A stretch of DNA of 64,000 nt from Austropuccinia psidii. Its lineage: Eukaryota > Basidiomycota > Pucciniomycetes > Pucciniales > Sphaerophragmiaceae. The notes under the pieces were generated by a model. It saw only the letters and a program-made list of their open reading frames with translations. It was not told the origin of the DNA and did no database searches. Both the position numbers and the translations under genes were made by a program. Below are positions 49,701 through 61,344 of this stretch, piece by piece; position 1 is the first letter of the stretch, and the number at the start of each line of letters is the position of its first letter. The stretch lies in NCBI GenBank assembly GCA_023105745.1, contig JALGQZ010000019.1, forward strand, positions 1,612,001 through 1,676,000, written 5' to 3'.

Positions 49701-51257
49701 TAACTGAAAATAAAGTTCATTGAAAATGAATAATATGTAGAAAACGAAAAAGTGAGAAAAAATGATGATTAGAATGATCTCTATATCAATACTTCAAAAA
49801 TATTTTTAGAAATCTTGAAAAGTAATAATGATAATATTGATGTTTTAAAGAAATCTTGATAAATGGGAAAGAGGTAATGGAACTCGAGTTTTGTACATTC
49901 AGAGGTCTAGATTATGTTTCTCATTTCTATACATAATTTTGAGGAGTATCTCAATATTAATAAATAAATTATGAGAAAAGAAAACATCGCACAACACCAT
50001 GAGATATCAAAAAATATTCATTTTTTATCTGGTATATGCTGGATATAATTCTTCTTTTGTTGAAATGGGATGAACTTGAAACTAAAATTGATTATAATTC
50101 TATCGGAGGGCTATACTCAATAGCAAGTAAAAATCCTATCTATAATAAAGGAAATTTTCTGGTTGAATTAAAAATATTCAATTTTTTATATAGATTTATA
50201 AAAAATTTGATATTGAAAGATAATTTCTTATCAATGTGAGTAAAATATGGGAACCCTTCAAAATCAACATTAAGTATATTTTTATGAATTTGGGTTCAAT
50301 TATAAGTCCTGTTTTTATATTCTCAGATGAACTCCCGCTACTTTTTCAATTCCTAGTTCATCTAAATATTCTTATGAATATTTTGGATTGATATGGCTAT
50401 ATTATTTTGATATATGTATTAAGCTGATTGTAGAATATATATTTACACCTTTAATAACAGATTCTACAAACAAAAGAAACTTAATGAAAAGCTATTGTTT
50501 TTGTCTTTCCGGAAACCTAGCTTATTTTGGCTGAGAAGATTACCAAAAGGTATCAGGGTTGAGCCCATGTTGGACCCATTTTTGATTCAGAATGGTACTC
50601 ATTTTAATATATTTTTTGAACCTGCAGCGCCTGCCCACAGGGTTGCATATTTCTTCCATGGTAAATTATTAAAAAACTTTCTACTTCCCTTTTTATTTAT
50701 ATTATGATTGTTTACAATTAGTTACAATTACTTGCTATAATTAATCCCTCATCACTATCTTCTCTTATTAGCTATATTTTCTTTCTATTCTCATTTGTTT
50801 TAGTAGTAGGTATAATTAAGCTAATATCCATTCAAATCAATAAATTTAATTAAATTAAATTCATCAGAAAAACACCTCTCATAAAATATAATTAAAAGAA
50901 TCAAATAACACCAAAAAAAATAGCTAGTATAGCTATAATCTATATAGTAATTCTATTATAAAAATAACAATAAGCTACCATTGAATACATATACAAATCA
51001 AGATCAAATAACTTGTGGAAAAATATGCATAATTACCTTAACTGATAATAACTCATCATATTTAAATACAACATGATGTTTCTCTATATTTAATTATATT
51101 GTGTTATTAGCTGAAATTATCCAGCATAATTATTTCAAAATCTTTGTTATAGCTTAAAAAAAGGATAAAATTTGTAAAGGATATTTATTTTCTTTTAAAT
51201 AAGAATTATTAGGAGCTTAACTGATCATCTACACACTTCTGATTACTTTTTAAGTAA
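40714..51257. other. AT-rich stretch without recognised genes
   Basis: These ten kilobases are very AT-rich, with little CpG and only short open frames. T-rich DNA at 41940-42720 gives Phe- and Leu-rich frames that look like membrane proteins but follow from base composition. An inverted repeat at 42751-42859 and a small GC-richer piece near 50505-50665 (with CCTGCAGCGCCTGCCCAC) stand out. I find no convincing transposon protein, though old remnants are likely. Confidence 0.5.
42751..42859. repeat. Perfect 20-bp inverted repeat with 69-bp loop
   Basis: CTGTATAGCTGAAATACAGC (42751-42770) is matched exactly by its complement at 42840-42859. Each arm is itself partly self-complementary. Flanking DNA is T-rich on the left (about 41940-42720) and A-rich on the right (about 42860-43460), as expected if the inverted repeat once extended much further. 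Confidence 0.75.
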
Positions 51258-52019
51258 TTTTTTGTCAGCCTGTGACTCAAAACCGGAGCACAAGTATTAC
51301 ATCAAAATACCATAAACCAATTGTAGAGCAAAATTCCCACCATGAAGTGACCTGAGCCAAAATATCTCATAAAAGGCATTGAAAGAAATAGGAAATTAAC
51401 CTCTTTCAAGATATATAACTCCTATAACCATAAGACAAAGAATAACCTTGTTATTCTTTATCAAAGCAAGAACTTGGAATAAACATTCATTTTCACCTCT
51501 CATCTAAAATTCAAAGAAAAGGGAATAATCACATCAAATAGGGGCTCAAATTTAATTCCTCAGTCAGGGATATCCAATTCTACTAGCCAAATTAATCTGG
51601 AATCAAAACTACAAAAGCAATTGCCAAAAGTAAGCCAAATAAGGGTGAATAGAATATTCAGCTCTCATCTAACTTCTACAGCTTCAGTGTGAGATACATA
51701 GAGTGGGGAAATTTTGGAAAGAGAACAATCAGGGATTTCTGATGGTGCCATAAATTTCCTCATAACACATCTAGAACAAGATTTATGGAGCAAAGAAACT
51801 CCATACAGGGTTTAAGAAAAATCCATATCTGAATAATGGATATTAAAAGTGGTATAGCTTTTCCATATTTGATTCTACCCATACCAAATGGGATACCATT
51901 GGGCAGACCTCATCCAGGGCTACACAATTAAGCAAATTTGAGCTCATTATTCTTGAAATGGAGAAATTTATGGCATTTTTAAGGTCAAAATCCCACAGTA
52001 TGGCCAAAAACCCAACAAT

Positions 52020-52033
52020 AGGGGGTGTCAAAG
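52020..52033 (+). repeat. Left terminal inverted repeat of the Harbinger element
   Basis: AGGGGGTGTCAAAG, preceded by the target triplet AAT. It is identical to the complement of 58603-58616. Confidence 0.85.
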
Positions 52034-52358
52034 CTACCAAATCCCACATTCAAAATCCCAAGGTTTTTTTGCCAAATCCTGCATTAACTGTTTTTGATTT
52101 GGGAAATCACACACCTCAAGAGGTGAGGTATTTTGAGGTACAAAAACTCAGGTTTTTTGGTACCAAAACCCATGTTTTGATACTAAAATCCCTCCTTTGG
52201 CTTCACTTAAAGGGACATTTTTACAAAACACAACTCAGTAAGGGAATGTTAAATTGCATAAAAATCCCCTTCTCTTGCATAAAATCTGAATATACTGGAC
52301 ATTTATTAAGTTATTTGATTTCAAATTTCATTTTCTATACATCTTTTCTTCATTTACC

Positions 52359-53606
52359 ATGCCAAAGGCATTGCAAAGGCTACCTTTACTTCAGACATTA
52401 AACTCACTGCAGTTCATCAATTCTCTCAGCTCTGATAGTGATTCTGATATCCAGGAAGATATAATCTTATTAGATATAATAACATCACAAAGATACATCA
52501 ATCCTTGTAGAAGATATCCATCACATTACATGTATACAATTAATTGTTTACAAACATTATCATCTGAAAAGCTTTGACAGCTATGTAGGACCACACATGA
52601 ATCATTTGAAAAATTGGTTGCACAAATTCAAGATGATACAACCTTTAAAAACTCATCACAAAACAAACAATGAAATCCTGCTATCCAATTGGCTGTAGCA
52701 CTATCAAGGCTAGGATCAAGTGGCAATGAAGCCACTTTGGGAAAGATTGGAATTTTATTTGGAATTTTTCATGGGGCTATTGTGTTGTACACTCAAAGAG
52801 TGATCCAGATATTCATGAAGTTGAAGCACAAAGTTATTTGTGTGGCCAGCAATAGAACAACAAAGAGAGATGTCTCAAGTAATGCAGGCATAAGGCTTTC
52901 CTGGGTGCATTGGGTTTATTGATGGGAGTCTCAAACCATTATTGCAACATCCCCCCAATGATGGTGAAGCCTATTTTGATTGCAAAAGGAGGTAAGCTGT
53001 TTATTTTTAATTCTTTATTTCATTTTAACTGATTTCTTACAATCAAGGAATTCTATGTCAATACAATTGGTTTGCATTACAAAAAAACATTTCACTGCTC
53101 TACATGTTGGTTGTACTGGGTCACTTCATGATTCAAATGTCTATCAAAATATGAAAGTAGCACAAACACCTCAAGATTTTTATTAAAAGGATAATTACTT
53201 ACTTGCCGATTCAGCATATGCAAGCTCTCCTTGGTTTGTTCCAGCATATAAGGGAGTGGTAGCACAGAATGAAGCCAACCATTCTTTCAATTACTGTCTA
53301 GAAAAATCAAGGGTCAGAATCAAGCATGCCATTGGAATTTTGAAGGGGAGGTGGTCTTCTCTAAGAGAAATGTAAAATCAAATGAGGGATAATAATGAAA
53401 TTGAATATTTTGTTAGTTGGGTCATTTCTTTCACAATTTTACATGATATTTTAGCACAAATTGGTGATGAATGGTTTGATTTATATGAAGATGATGATCC
53501 ACCACATGCAGAAAATCTGTCCAATAATGACATTGGGGAGGATGTGGTAAATATGCATGAGAAACTTAAACCACTTACTTTGGCATGGAAAGATAGTCAA
53601 TTGTGA
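52359..53606 (+). pseudogene. PIF/Harbinger transposase (DDE_Tnp_4 type), disrupted
   Basis: From the ATG at 52359 an N-terminal helical region leads to QLAVALSRLGSSGNEATLGK near 52690 and GFPGCIGFIDGSLKPL with the first catalytic Asp (52921). A 56-bp GT-AG intron (52992-53047) follows KR, and splicing restores CKR-NSMSIQLVC. ALHVGCTGSLHDSNV, then LLADSAYASSPWF with the second Asp, then SRVRIKHAIGILKGRW follow. That last motif should have Glu, so the third catalytic residue is Lys (53322-53324). Breaks are TGA stops at 52575 and near 52674, a frameshift near 52895 and stops near 53184 and 53371. It would have cut and joined the element at TA-rich triplets. The C-terminus is acidic and ends at a TGA. 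Confidence 0.87.
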
Positions 53607-53687
53607 ATTTCATCAGGACCATTGATTTATGTACTTAATTTAATTGCATAAAATGGAGTGGAGATGTTATGGGTAAAATAAAACTAT

Positions 53688-55045
53688 TTACAATTGATAT
53701 TTTTTGGTTCTTTTTTGGTCCTGCATATTTCTTTCAAAGTACCCATTGACTTTTGAATCAATTTCAGTGGGGGTCATTTTCAAGAATTTGTCACCTACAT
53801 TGAATAATTTATGGTTGATTTGAAAAGAACATCCAAAATGGGTTATTTCATCATGATTGATAATTTCTGGAGGAGTTTTAGTTGTATGATGAACCATTTT
53901 TGATGTCTTCCAAAGAATTTCCCTGATGCCGGGTTTTTTTGAATAATCAATATCCATTTTCAATTTGGGGAAGTGCAAGCCATGTCCAGAGGGGGTGAAG
54001 ACAGTTGGAAGGGGATGGAAATCTTTTTTTGATACAAAAAGAATATACCATAAGTCCAGGCATTGAGATCATTTAAGTCTTGGTGTGGCTTATTGAAAAA
54101 TTCATCTTGAGGGAAAATGACATTTGTAAAAGGCTTGAATTCTTCATTTTGATTGTCAGAAGTCCATTTTAGTTGACTGAAGTTTGGTAATTTAGCTTAT
54201 TCCATTAATTAATGACTCTCATTTGCAGCTACTTTTGAAAAATGTGATATTTTTGAGTAAATGAATTTATCATATTGTTGAATTTTGGTCCATTGCATGT
54301 TATCCAATTCAATTTGATGAGGATTCAAACCAGGTTTTCTGGATTAAACACCTAACAATATTGAAATTACTTATTAATTATTAAAATAAAAAGCAAAAAA
54401 GATCACACACCTGCAGATTTTCTAGAATCTGGACCAGGATGAGACCCAATACCTATCATAATGCCACCTAGGAGTTGCTTATTGGTTTTAATTTCTTGTC
54501 AATTTTGAGATAAGGGCATTGATTTCATTATGAGGTTTTGGAGAATTTCAGAGTGGCCAGAAGAATTATCAAAAGGGGTTATTTCATATATGATGACAGG
54601 TAAAAAGGGTTTTTTGATTTTATCAATGAGTACATAAGGATGGGGTAGAGTGTTGAGTGATGGAAGTTTTAACCATGACGCATTGGCTGATTTCTGGTCA
54701 ATTGAAATGGTTGAAAAGTTCTTATATTCTGTGTTTGAATGGCCAAGGTGAGACATGATTTTTTTTGAATCATGGATGTGTTGTCTTTGGCTTTGGGTAA
54801 GTTTTCTTTTATTATTTGCTTTGGTATTATTATCCTCATGATGTTTCTATATCTGGTTTAGTCCTAACCATGACATCAAGAGGAGGAATAGTACTTTCAA
54901 CATCATTCAAATCATTCTGATGATTTTCTGAGTCTGGTTTAGTCCTAACAATGACATTATCAGAATTATTTGAATAGTGAGACAGAGGAGGAGGTGTTTT
55001 TTTGTATTTCAAAGAAGATGGAAAGGGTCTGAAATGGGATGACAT
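53688..55045 (-). pseudogene. Unrecognised third Harbinger gene, minus strand, multi-exon
   Basis: Read on the minus strand from an ATG at 55045: MSSHFRPFPSSLKYKKTPPP, then a Ser/Asn/Asp-rich stretch with two VRTKPD repeats. Then comes a segment 54820-54499 (GHSNTEYKNFSTISIDQKSA, then LIDKIKKPFLPVIIYEITPF). A probable intron near 54437-54360 follows. The C-terminal part has MQWTKIQQYDKFIYSKISHF, WTYGIFFLYQ and HGLHFPKLKMDIDYSKKPGI. ITHFGCSFQINHKLF and a charged end at 53688 close it. I estimate about 400 residues. A one-base shift near 54838 and stops near 54200 damage it. There is no signal peptide or membrane segment and no domain I know. It lies inside the transposon, convergent with the transposase and in line with the Myb/SANT-like gene. 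Confidence 0.7.
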
Positions 55046-55109
55046 TGCACAATAAACCCTTATAGATAATCCACCCCTATATTAACAAATAAATAAAAAT
55101 ATTAAACAA

Positions 55110-55915
55110 AAATTAAAATAAAAAAATAATGATAGGTCAGTAATGATAATAATCAAAAAAAAGAAAAAAAGTAATCATAAATTAAACATGATTATGATTT
55201 AAAAAAAAAATAAAAAAAAAATAATCATCAGTGATTCATGATGATGATTAAAAAAAATAAGGTCAGTAATCATAATGATCAAAAAAAAGAAAAAAATCAT
55301 AAAGATGATTATGATTTGAAAAAAAAACATAAAGATGATTATTATTCAAAAAAAAATATAATAAAATAAATCATCAGTTATTAATGATGATTATTAAAAA
55401 AAGAAAAAAAAAGGAGGTCAGTAATGATGATGATTAAAAACAAAAACAAAAAAAAATAATCATAAAGCTCATTATGATCGGAAAAAAATAAAAATAAAAA
55501 TCATCAGTGATTCATTATTATTAAAAAAAAATCAAAAAAAATCATCAGTGATTCCTGATGATGATTAAAAAAAAGAAAAAAAAATCATAAAGATCATTAT
55601 GATTAAAAAAAAATTAAAAAAAAAAGAATCATCAGAATATTCATGATTAAAAAAAATATAATAATAAAAATTATCATCAGCAGATTATTATTATTAAAAA
55701 AAATAAAAATAAAATGAAATGAAATACAATAAAATAAAATAAAAAATAATAATCATCAGTAATCTATGATGATGATTTAAGAAAAAAAAACATAGGTTGG
55801 TAAGGAATGATGATTTAAAAAAAACAATCAGTAATAATCATCAATTAAAAAAAATCATAAATATGATTATGATTTAAAAAAAATCAAAAAAAAAGAAATA
55901 CAACATCAGTACAGT
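55110..55915. repeat. Degenerate minisatellite of ATCATCAGTGATTCATGATGAT hairpin units between A-tracts
   Basis: Units such as ATCATCAGTGATTCATGATG near 55224, with variants near 55370, 55498, 55546 and 55755, alternate with poly-A runs and with GGTCAGTAATGAT pieces. Each unit is an imperfect hairpin (ATCATCA against TGATGAT). Copies vary in length and sequence. Confidence 0.75.
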
Positions 55916-55930
55916 ATTAATCAAAAGAAA

Positions 55931-56129
55931 AATAAAATAAAATAAAATAGAATAAAATAAAATAAAATAAAATAAAATAAAATAAAATAAAATAAAATAA
56001 AATAAAATAAAATAAAATAAAATAAAATAAAATAAAATAAAATAAAATAAAATAAAATAAAATAAAATAAAATAAAATAAAATAAAATAAAATAAAATAA
56101 AATAAAATAAAATAAAATAAAATAGAATA
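55931..56129. repeat. (AAAAT)n microsatellite
   Basis: About forty units of AAAAT form a nearly perfect run, with an AATAG variant near each end. The length differs from the degenerate repeats beside it, so it is probably still unstable. Confidence 0.95.
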
Positions 56130-56132
56130 AAT

Positions 56133-56257
56133 GATGTTAATGGCCTCTGGAGGCCATTAACATCAAAAAATAAAAAAAACCTTCCAAATCTATTTAGAAG
56201 GTTTTAAGAGGATTAAACCCTGGAACCTCCCAGGAGCCTTTTTGGTAGGTTCCAGGG
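56133..56257. repeat. Three consecutive perfect hairpins
   Basis: Hairpin 1 (56133-56164) has 15-bp arms beginning GATGTTAATGGCCTC with a 2-bp loop. Hairpin 2 (56176-56205) has the 9-bp arm AAAACCTTC. Hairpin 3 (56218-56257) has the 11-bp arm CCCTGGAACCT. They follow directly after the AAAAT run. G-rich text (GGGTGGGGGG near 56281) follows. Confidence 0.85.
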
Positions 56258-57118
56258 TGACTGGGGGAATGGATTGTGATGGGTGGGGGGTTTTTGGAGG
56301 TGGAAGGTGATGGGTGGGGGTATATTGGAGGTGGATGAAAGCTTTAAAATAAAACAAAATGAAATTACCTATAAAAAAGATATTAGAATCAGTTTAAAAA
56401 AATAGAGTTGTGAAAAAAAAAACAAAAAAAATTACTTACCTGAATTACAAAAAACAAAGTAAGTTTTTTTTGAATAATTCAAAAAAAAAGAAAATGGAAG
56501 AGTGAGGGGTGAAAATAAAAAATTCGAAATGAAAAATTAAAAATTCAAAATAAAAAATAAAAATAAGAAATAAAAGATTAAAAATTAAAAATCAAAAATT
56601 AAAAATTCAATATTAAAAATCAAAAATAAAAAATAAAAAATAAAAATTCAAAATAAAAATTAGAAATTAAAAAATAACAATTAAAAATTAAAAAATAAGA
56701 AACATATAGAAAAACAAGCAAAAATTAAAAAATTAAAAAAATTGTCAAAAACAATAAAATGACATAAAATACAATTTCAAAAAAAAGTAAAAAAGTGGCC
56801 ATCAACTTGTATTTGGCAAAAAATCCAAAAGAAGGGAAATACGGAGGGAGCCTTCAATTTCAATTGGAACAGACTTGGCATAAAATCTTGATGCAAAACT
56901 TGCCCAAATTTTCAATTTTGTAATAAATTGAAATTAAATTTCACAACATAAGATCAATTGCAATTTGGTGCCCCAATTATGCATAAACATCCAATTTTCA
57001 ATTTTGTAATAAATTTCAGTTAGATTTCACAACATAAGATCAATAATTACACATAAAAATCATTTTTATTTAACAAATCACCACATATAAAATAATCACA
57101 TTATGCATATGTAATATG
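56258..57118. other. Low-complexity A-rich region of the Harbinger element
   Basis: G-rich repeats near 56280-56330 are followed by A-rich text with many AAAATTAAAAAT-like repeats, then by two related 70-bp pieces on TTTCAATTTTGTAATAAATT (near 56911 and 56996). I see no gene. Confidence 0.55.
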
Positions 57119-58234
57119 TTACTTTTTATTGATTAATGTCAGAATGTGTTCCAGCTCTGCAATTGGCCTGCTTGATGACAATTCTGCTAAAGTGAGATCC
57201 ATCTGGCATTGCTTTTCCTTAAATTTCAATTGACCATTCCACTTTTCTTTTTCAAATTCATATTTCTTTGTGTGTTGCTTCTCCTCAAACTCCATTTGCT
57301 TTTGCAACTTGACTTCTTCAAACCATTTCTGTTCCATGTTTCTCTCTTTCTCTTCATCACACCTTCCCCTGTCCCACTCCAAACAAGTATTTTCACTGGT
57401 TTCACGGGCTACAAATCATTAATTTTGTCAGTAGGATTGATCAGAGTAGCCATAAATTCAAAACATACCCTTTCTCCATGATTCAAGAAAATTTGCATAT
57501 GTTGGTGCAAACATATTCATCAGCCTTTTCCTAGAACCACTCTTGTCATTCAAGTTGGGCGTCAATTCTTGATTACAGTTTTGTGTTTAATGTGTTATGG
57601 ATTTACTTTTCTGGTCAAAGGAGAGATAATCAACAATTGATTTCATAAGTATCAGGATTAAACTTATTTACGGATTCATCTTGAAGGTTTTCTGCTTGAA
57701 CCAAGTCATCTTTATTATGAAGCAAAGGAGCCAGATTGAGAGGTGATTCCAAACCATTATTCTCCTTTAAGAGAAAATTAGGTTTAATTATTGCAGGTAA
57801 AAAAAGGAAGAGACAATAAATTACCTTATCAAGCAAAACATCATCATAATCACCATTTAAGCTGTCTTTTTCTTGTGAATCATAGCTTGCAATGGGAGTG
57901 ACATTGGGCTTGTGGCCAAAGAGCACATCTATTTCAGCATAGCAAGGACACATACTTTGAAGCTTTTCACTCATTGATTTGATTCCTTTACTCTCATCTT
58001 CTTCTGTTATTCCAGACCCAGTTAAATTTTTGAATTTTCTTTCTGCCATATACTTCTTTTTATATGTTCGCCATTGATCTTGGATCCTGCTTGAGCTAAG
58101 GATTAGGCAATTTTGTGATTTTTTGTTTACCTCAATGTCCATAAGCTGAAATCCATGCTTCTTTGATGAAGGAGGTCTTCCAATAGATGTTGAACCACTA
58201 GTACCACAACATGACTCAAAATTGGATTTGACTG
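57119..58234 (-). pseudogene. Myb/SANT-like DNA-binding protein of the Harbinger element
   Basis: On the minus strand the gene runs from about 58234 (start not found) to 57119. An N-terminal part SGSTSIGRPPSSKKHGFQL leads to a helix-rich Myb/SANT-like domain: SRIQDQWRTYKKKY, RKFKNLTGSGI, GIKSMSEKLQSM, then FGHKPNVTP. An in-frame 60-bp GT-AG intron (57765-57824) follows, then an acidic stretch to about 57630. A segment with RKRLMNMFAPTYANFLESW and a second 60-bp intron (57409-57468) come next. The last exon (57119-57408) is a Lys/Glu/Gln-rich coiled coil. Such proteins partner PIF/Harbinger transposases, helping nuclear import and binding of the transposon ends. The reading between 57630 and about 57590 is unclear, so I call it damaged or incompletely modelled. 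Confidence 0.75.
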
Positions 58235-58602
58235 AAAGCCAATTGATTATTGTTAAATAATCTGTATGTATTAAGTGATCTTATGGATGTGGCAAGCCAT
58301 AGGTGATCTTCATATCTTGCTTTTGAAAGAGGCTTTATTATATGGATGAAGAAGTATAAATGGACTGTAATATGTTTGGTCAGATTGTCCAAAATGGAGT
58401 GTAGAAGAATATGCTGTACAGTTATGAATTGTGAATACTCATTTGGGTTAGTTTTCAAACTGAAATCTCAGATGCATGCAATTTGGTCAAAATACCAGGG
58501 GACTCAGTTAAAATTCCATGTGATTTACACATAAAAAACCCTGGATTTAGTGTTGGGATTTGGTTTCCAAATCCCATGTTATTTCAAGGTGGGGCTTGGT
58601 GA

Positions 58603-58616
58603 CTTTGACACCCCCT
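58603..58616 (-). repeat. Right terminal inverted repeat of the Harbinger element
   Basis: This is the complement of AGGGGGTGTCAAAG, followed by the target triplet AAT. Confidence 0.85.
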
Positions 58617-59242
58617 AATGTGGGATGCTATCCCATATATTTGAATATGAGGTTTTTATTATACAAAGGAGCCTGTTTATCCTTCAATACCTCATACTTT
58701 GTCCTGTATGGGGTCCCCATACAGGATCTGTACATCATTATAACCATCATGCACATCAGAAGAAGGCTTTTGGGTCCTTAAAAGAAAATTTTCACCCTGT
58801 ATTGGTGAAAGCTGCCCAGATTTGGTTTGGAAACCACATGTGAGCCCAATGCAATCTTTTTAATAACCACAAGCCAGTCCTTGGAAGAGAAATTCCTTCA
58901 CTCTTCCTATGTGAACAGGTCCAGAGGCCCTTTCCACCCGATTTCAGGATAAAAAGGGTCCTTTTCTCTGCCAAAAAGAGCATCCCCATCCTGCTGTTGA
59001 ATTCCTACATAGTACAATTCTACAAAACAGTTATACTCATGGAAAGTAATCAGGTATGCTTTATTCTTTAGTATTTGACTTCTTGATATAATTAGCCAGT
59101 TGATAATAAGTGCACCCAGGGCTTTCAGAAGCGCTCAGCACCACTATTACTTCATAGTAAAGCCCCAAATTCTATTATCATCATTTACTGTGTCACAGTC
59201 ATATTTAAAGTTGTGTCTACCATTATTATAGCTTTATGCTGG

Positions 59243-61344
59243 TGTAAGGTTTTTCTATGAAACTCTTGATAATAGTAACAATATCAAGAGTACTATGACT
59301 GTCCTCAGTAGAAAAATATAATATATTAAAATATTATAACCACAAGTTTAAATATAATTATTAAAAATAATTATAAAAATTAAATAAATTTAATTATTTT
59401 TATATGAAATAATAACAAAAAAATATAATAATTATAATAAATTATAATTCTTCTATTATGGTTATAGTCACTGACAATTATAACAATAAGAAGTGTAAAT
59501 CTCTTAATGAGACAATTACATCTGGAAAATATAAATATTATTTTCAAAAGAATCAAGACACACACTGTGTAGAAATAATTCTTATAGAAAAATTCTATAT
59601 AAAAAAATTAATAATAGATAAAAAAGATATAGAATTTTAGAGAAAACTTACTTATAATATTTATTTAATACAACAAGTCAAAAAACAACAGTTATTATAT
59701 TAAATAATAATTATAAGTTAAAAACACACCAAAAATCAATATTTTAAATGATGAATCAACTTTTTATGATAAAAAAAATAATTAAAGAGTTTTTAAGAGG
59801 AATTTATGGACTTGAAAGATTTTTTCAAGACATTAATTTTATAAAATGAAATATATTATAGGTTATTAAAACAATAATATAATTTCTATAATTTCAATTC
59901 TTTAATGTAAGATTTATAAAGAATAAAATGCTTAAGAAATACTTTAATAATAAGATTATATATATAATAAAACTTTACCTGTTTAAATGTCTAATATGAT
60001 TCGATTGATAAGTGATGATGGACAAAAACAGTTATGAAAAGACTTTTTTTATTTCTAAAAAGCAGCTCTCATGATTCATAATGGATTGAGAGGGTGCACT
60101 CAGGTCAAAACTGAAAAACCATGATCAAAAATAAGGTTCTTAACTTAAGGTAACTTATTTTTAATTCCAATTTCAAGTTACCAGTGTTATTCTTAACTCC
60201 AAGTAGCTTTAATCCTCATTTAAGTTGATTATTTTAATTTTAATATGAAATAAGTTTATTTCTATTAAATTTCATAACATGAACAACTTAAAAATAGAGT
60301 TTCAAGCATAAATCTCTTAAACTTAATTTTCAATTAATTTTTAAAGAAATCTTAATTTTCTTTAAGAATAATTAAAAAAGTAAATTTCCAGGCTAATTAC
60401 CCAAGAATTCTATTTATAAAAGATATTTAAAATTTAATTCATATATAGATAATATTGAAGTGTAAGCTTTGTGAAATCTTGAAGCAAATTCATTAATAAT
60501 TGGATTTTTAATGAACTTTTGAAGTTATTACTACTTTTCCATGTAAAATAGCAATACACACCAAACCTTAGCTTTTGATAAGGTTTTAATGCTTGTAACC
60601 TTAAAGTTTTAAGCTTATTTATACTTTGACAGGTCTCAAAACTTCAATATCAAGCCTGAATATTGGGATTTACCCTTTGGCAGCTTGAAATTGCTGTCCA
60701 AATTGGGTTAAAACCAGTTTAAATAAGGTTGAAAATCCTCCAATACAGGTGTAAAACCTTAATTGAATCCTTGCAGATCCAAAAAATTTGGGTACCCCAG
60801 CTCTATTTGGTCTTTTTCCTTTGTCCCACCTTTGTGCGTGGATTTTGCCCTTTTATATATTTAAAGCCATACTATGGCCTTAAACCCTTTTAAATTGAGC
60901 CCACGCAGGATTTACATCCTGTATGGCAAATCCTTTGCCAATTCAGTAAATATACACAACACCTCAATTTTAACTAAAATTTTGGTAAGTTTGCATATAC
61001 CTTATTCAACTTTAAATTTAAGCTTATTTGAGCTTAAATTTAAAAATTTAAAAAAAATGTTAAAAAAGTTACATTAGTATTGTGAGATTCTTAAATCTTT
61101 CAATAACATAAGAAATAAGCCTTTTTGGGTACAACACCCTATGGGTGTACCCTAGGTCATTTTTGGTGTAGAATCCAAAAATGACATAATATTTATAACT
61201 TTGTTTATCCAAAAAAAAGTTATACTTATTTTTTATTATTTTTAATTTTAAATTCAATTGAAAAGTCTGTTGAAGACTAAATCAACTGTATATAAAGTCA
61301 TTTGTGGCCTTATGGGTATGTTATACATACCTCACAGGCCCACA
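59243..61344 (-). mobile_element. Solo LTR of the Ty3-B family, inverted, inside LTR C
   Basis: On the minus strand it begins TGTGGGCCTGTGAGG at 61344 and ends AACCTTACA at 59243. It is 2102 bp and aligns throughout with the Ty3-B LTRs. It carries the unoccupied hAT-like site near 60165. Flanks GCTGG and GATAG agree at three of five positions, so the target duplication is only suggestive. LTR C text continues on both sides (TTATAGCTTTA on the left and ATAGACTCA on the right). Confidence 0.87.

Larger units (their letters stand above)
52020..58616 (+). mobile_element. PIF/Harbinger DNA transposon, 6.6 kb
   Basis: Terminal inverted repeats begin AGGGGGTGTCAAAG (52020-52033, and 58603-58616 in complement). 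The similarity runs on imperfectly for about 30 bp (ACCAA then CCCAC). A 3-bp duplication AAT flanks the element (52017-52019 and 58617-58619); three bases is the usual length for this superfamily. It carries a DDE_Tnp_4-type transposase gene on the plus strand and a Myb/SANT-like gene on the minus strand, the standard pair for PIF/Harbinger. Between them lie an unrecognised minus-strand gene and about 2 kb of simple repeats. All three genes are damaged. Confidence 0.9.

Noticed and set aside
55931..56129. Possible centromeric or telomeric satellite
   Set aside because: It is a single AAAAT microsatellite inside a transposon. No TTAGGG-type repeats occur anywhere in the window.
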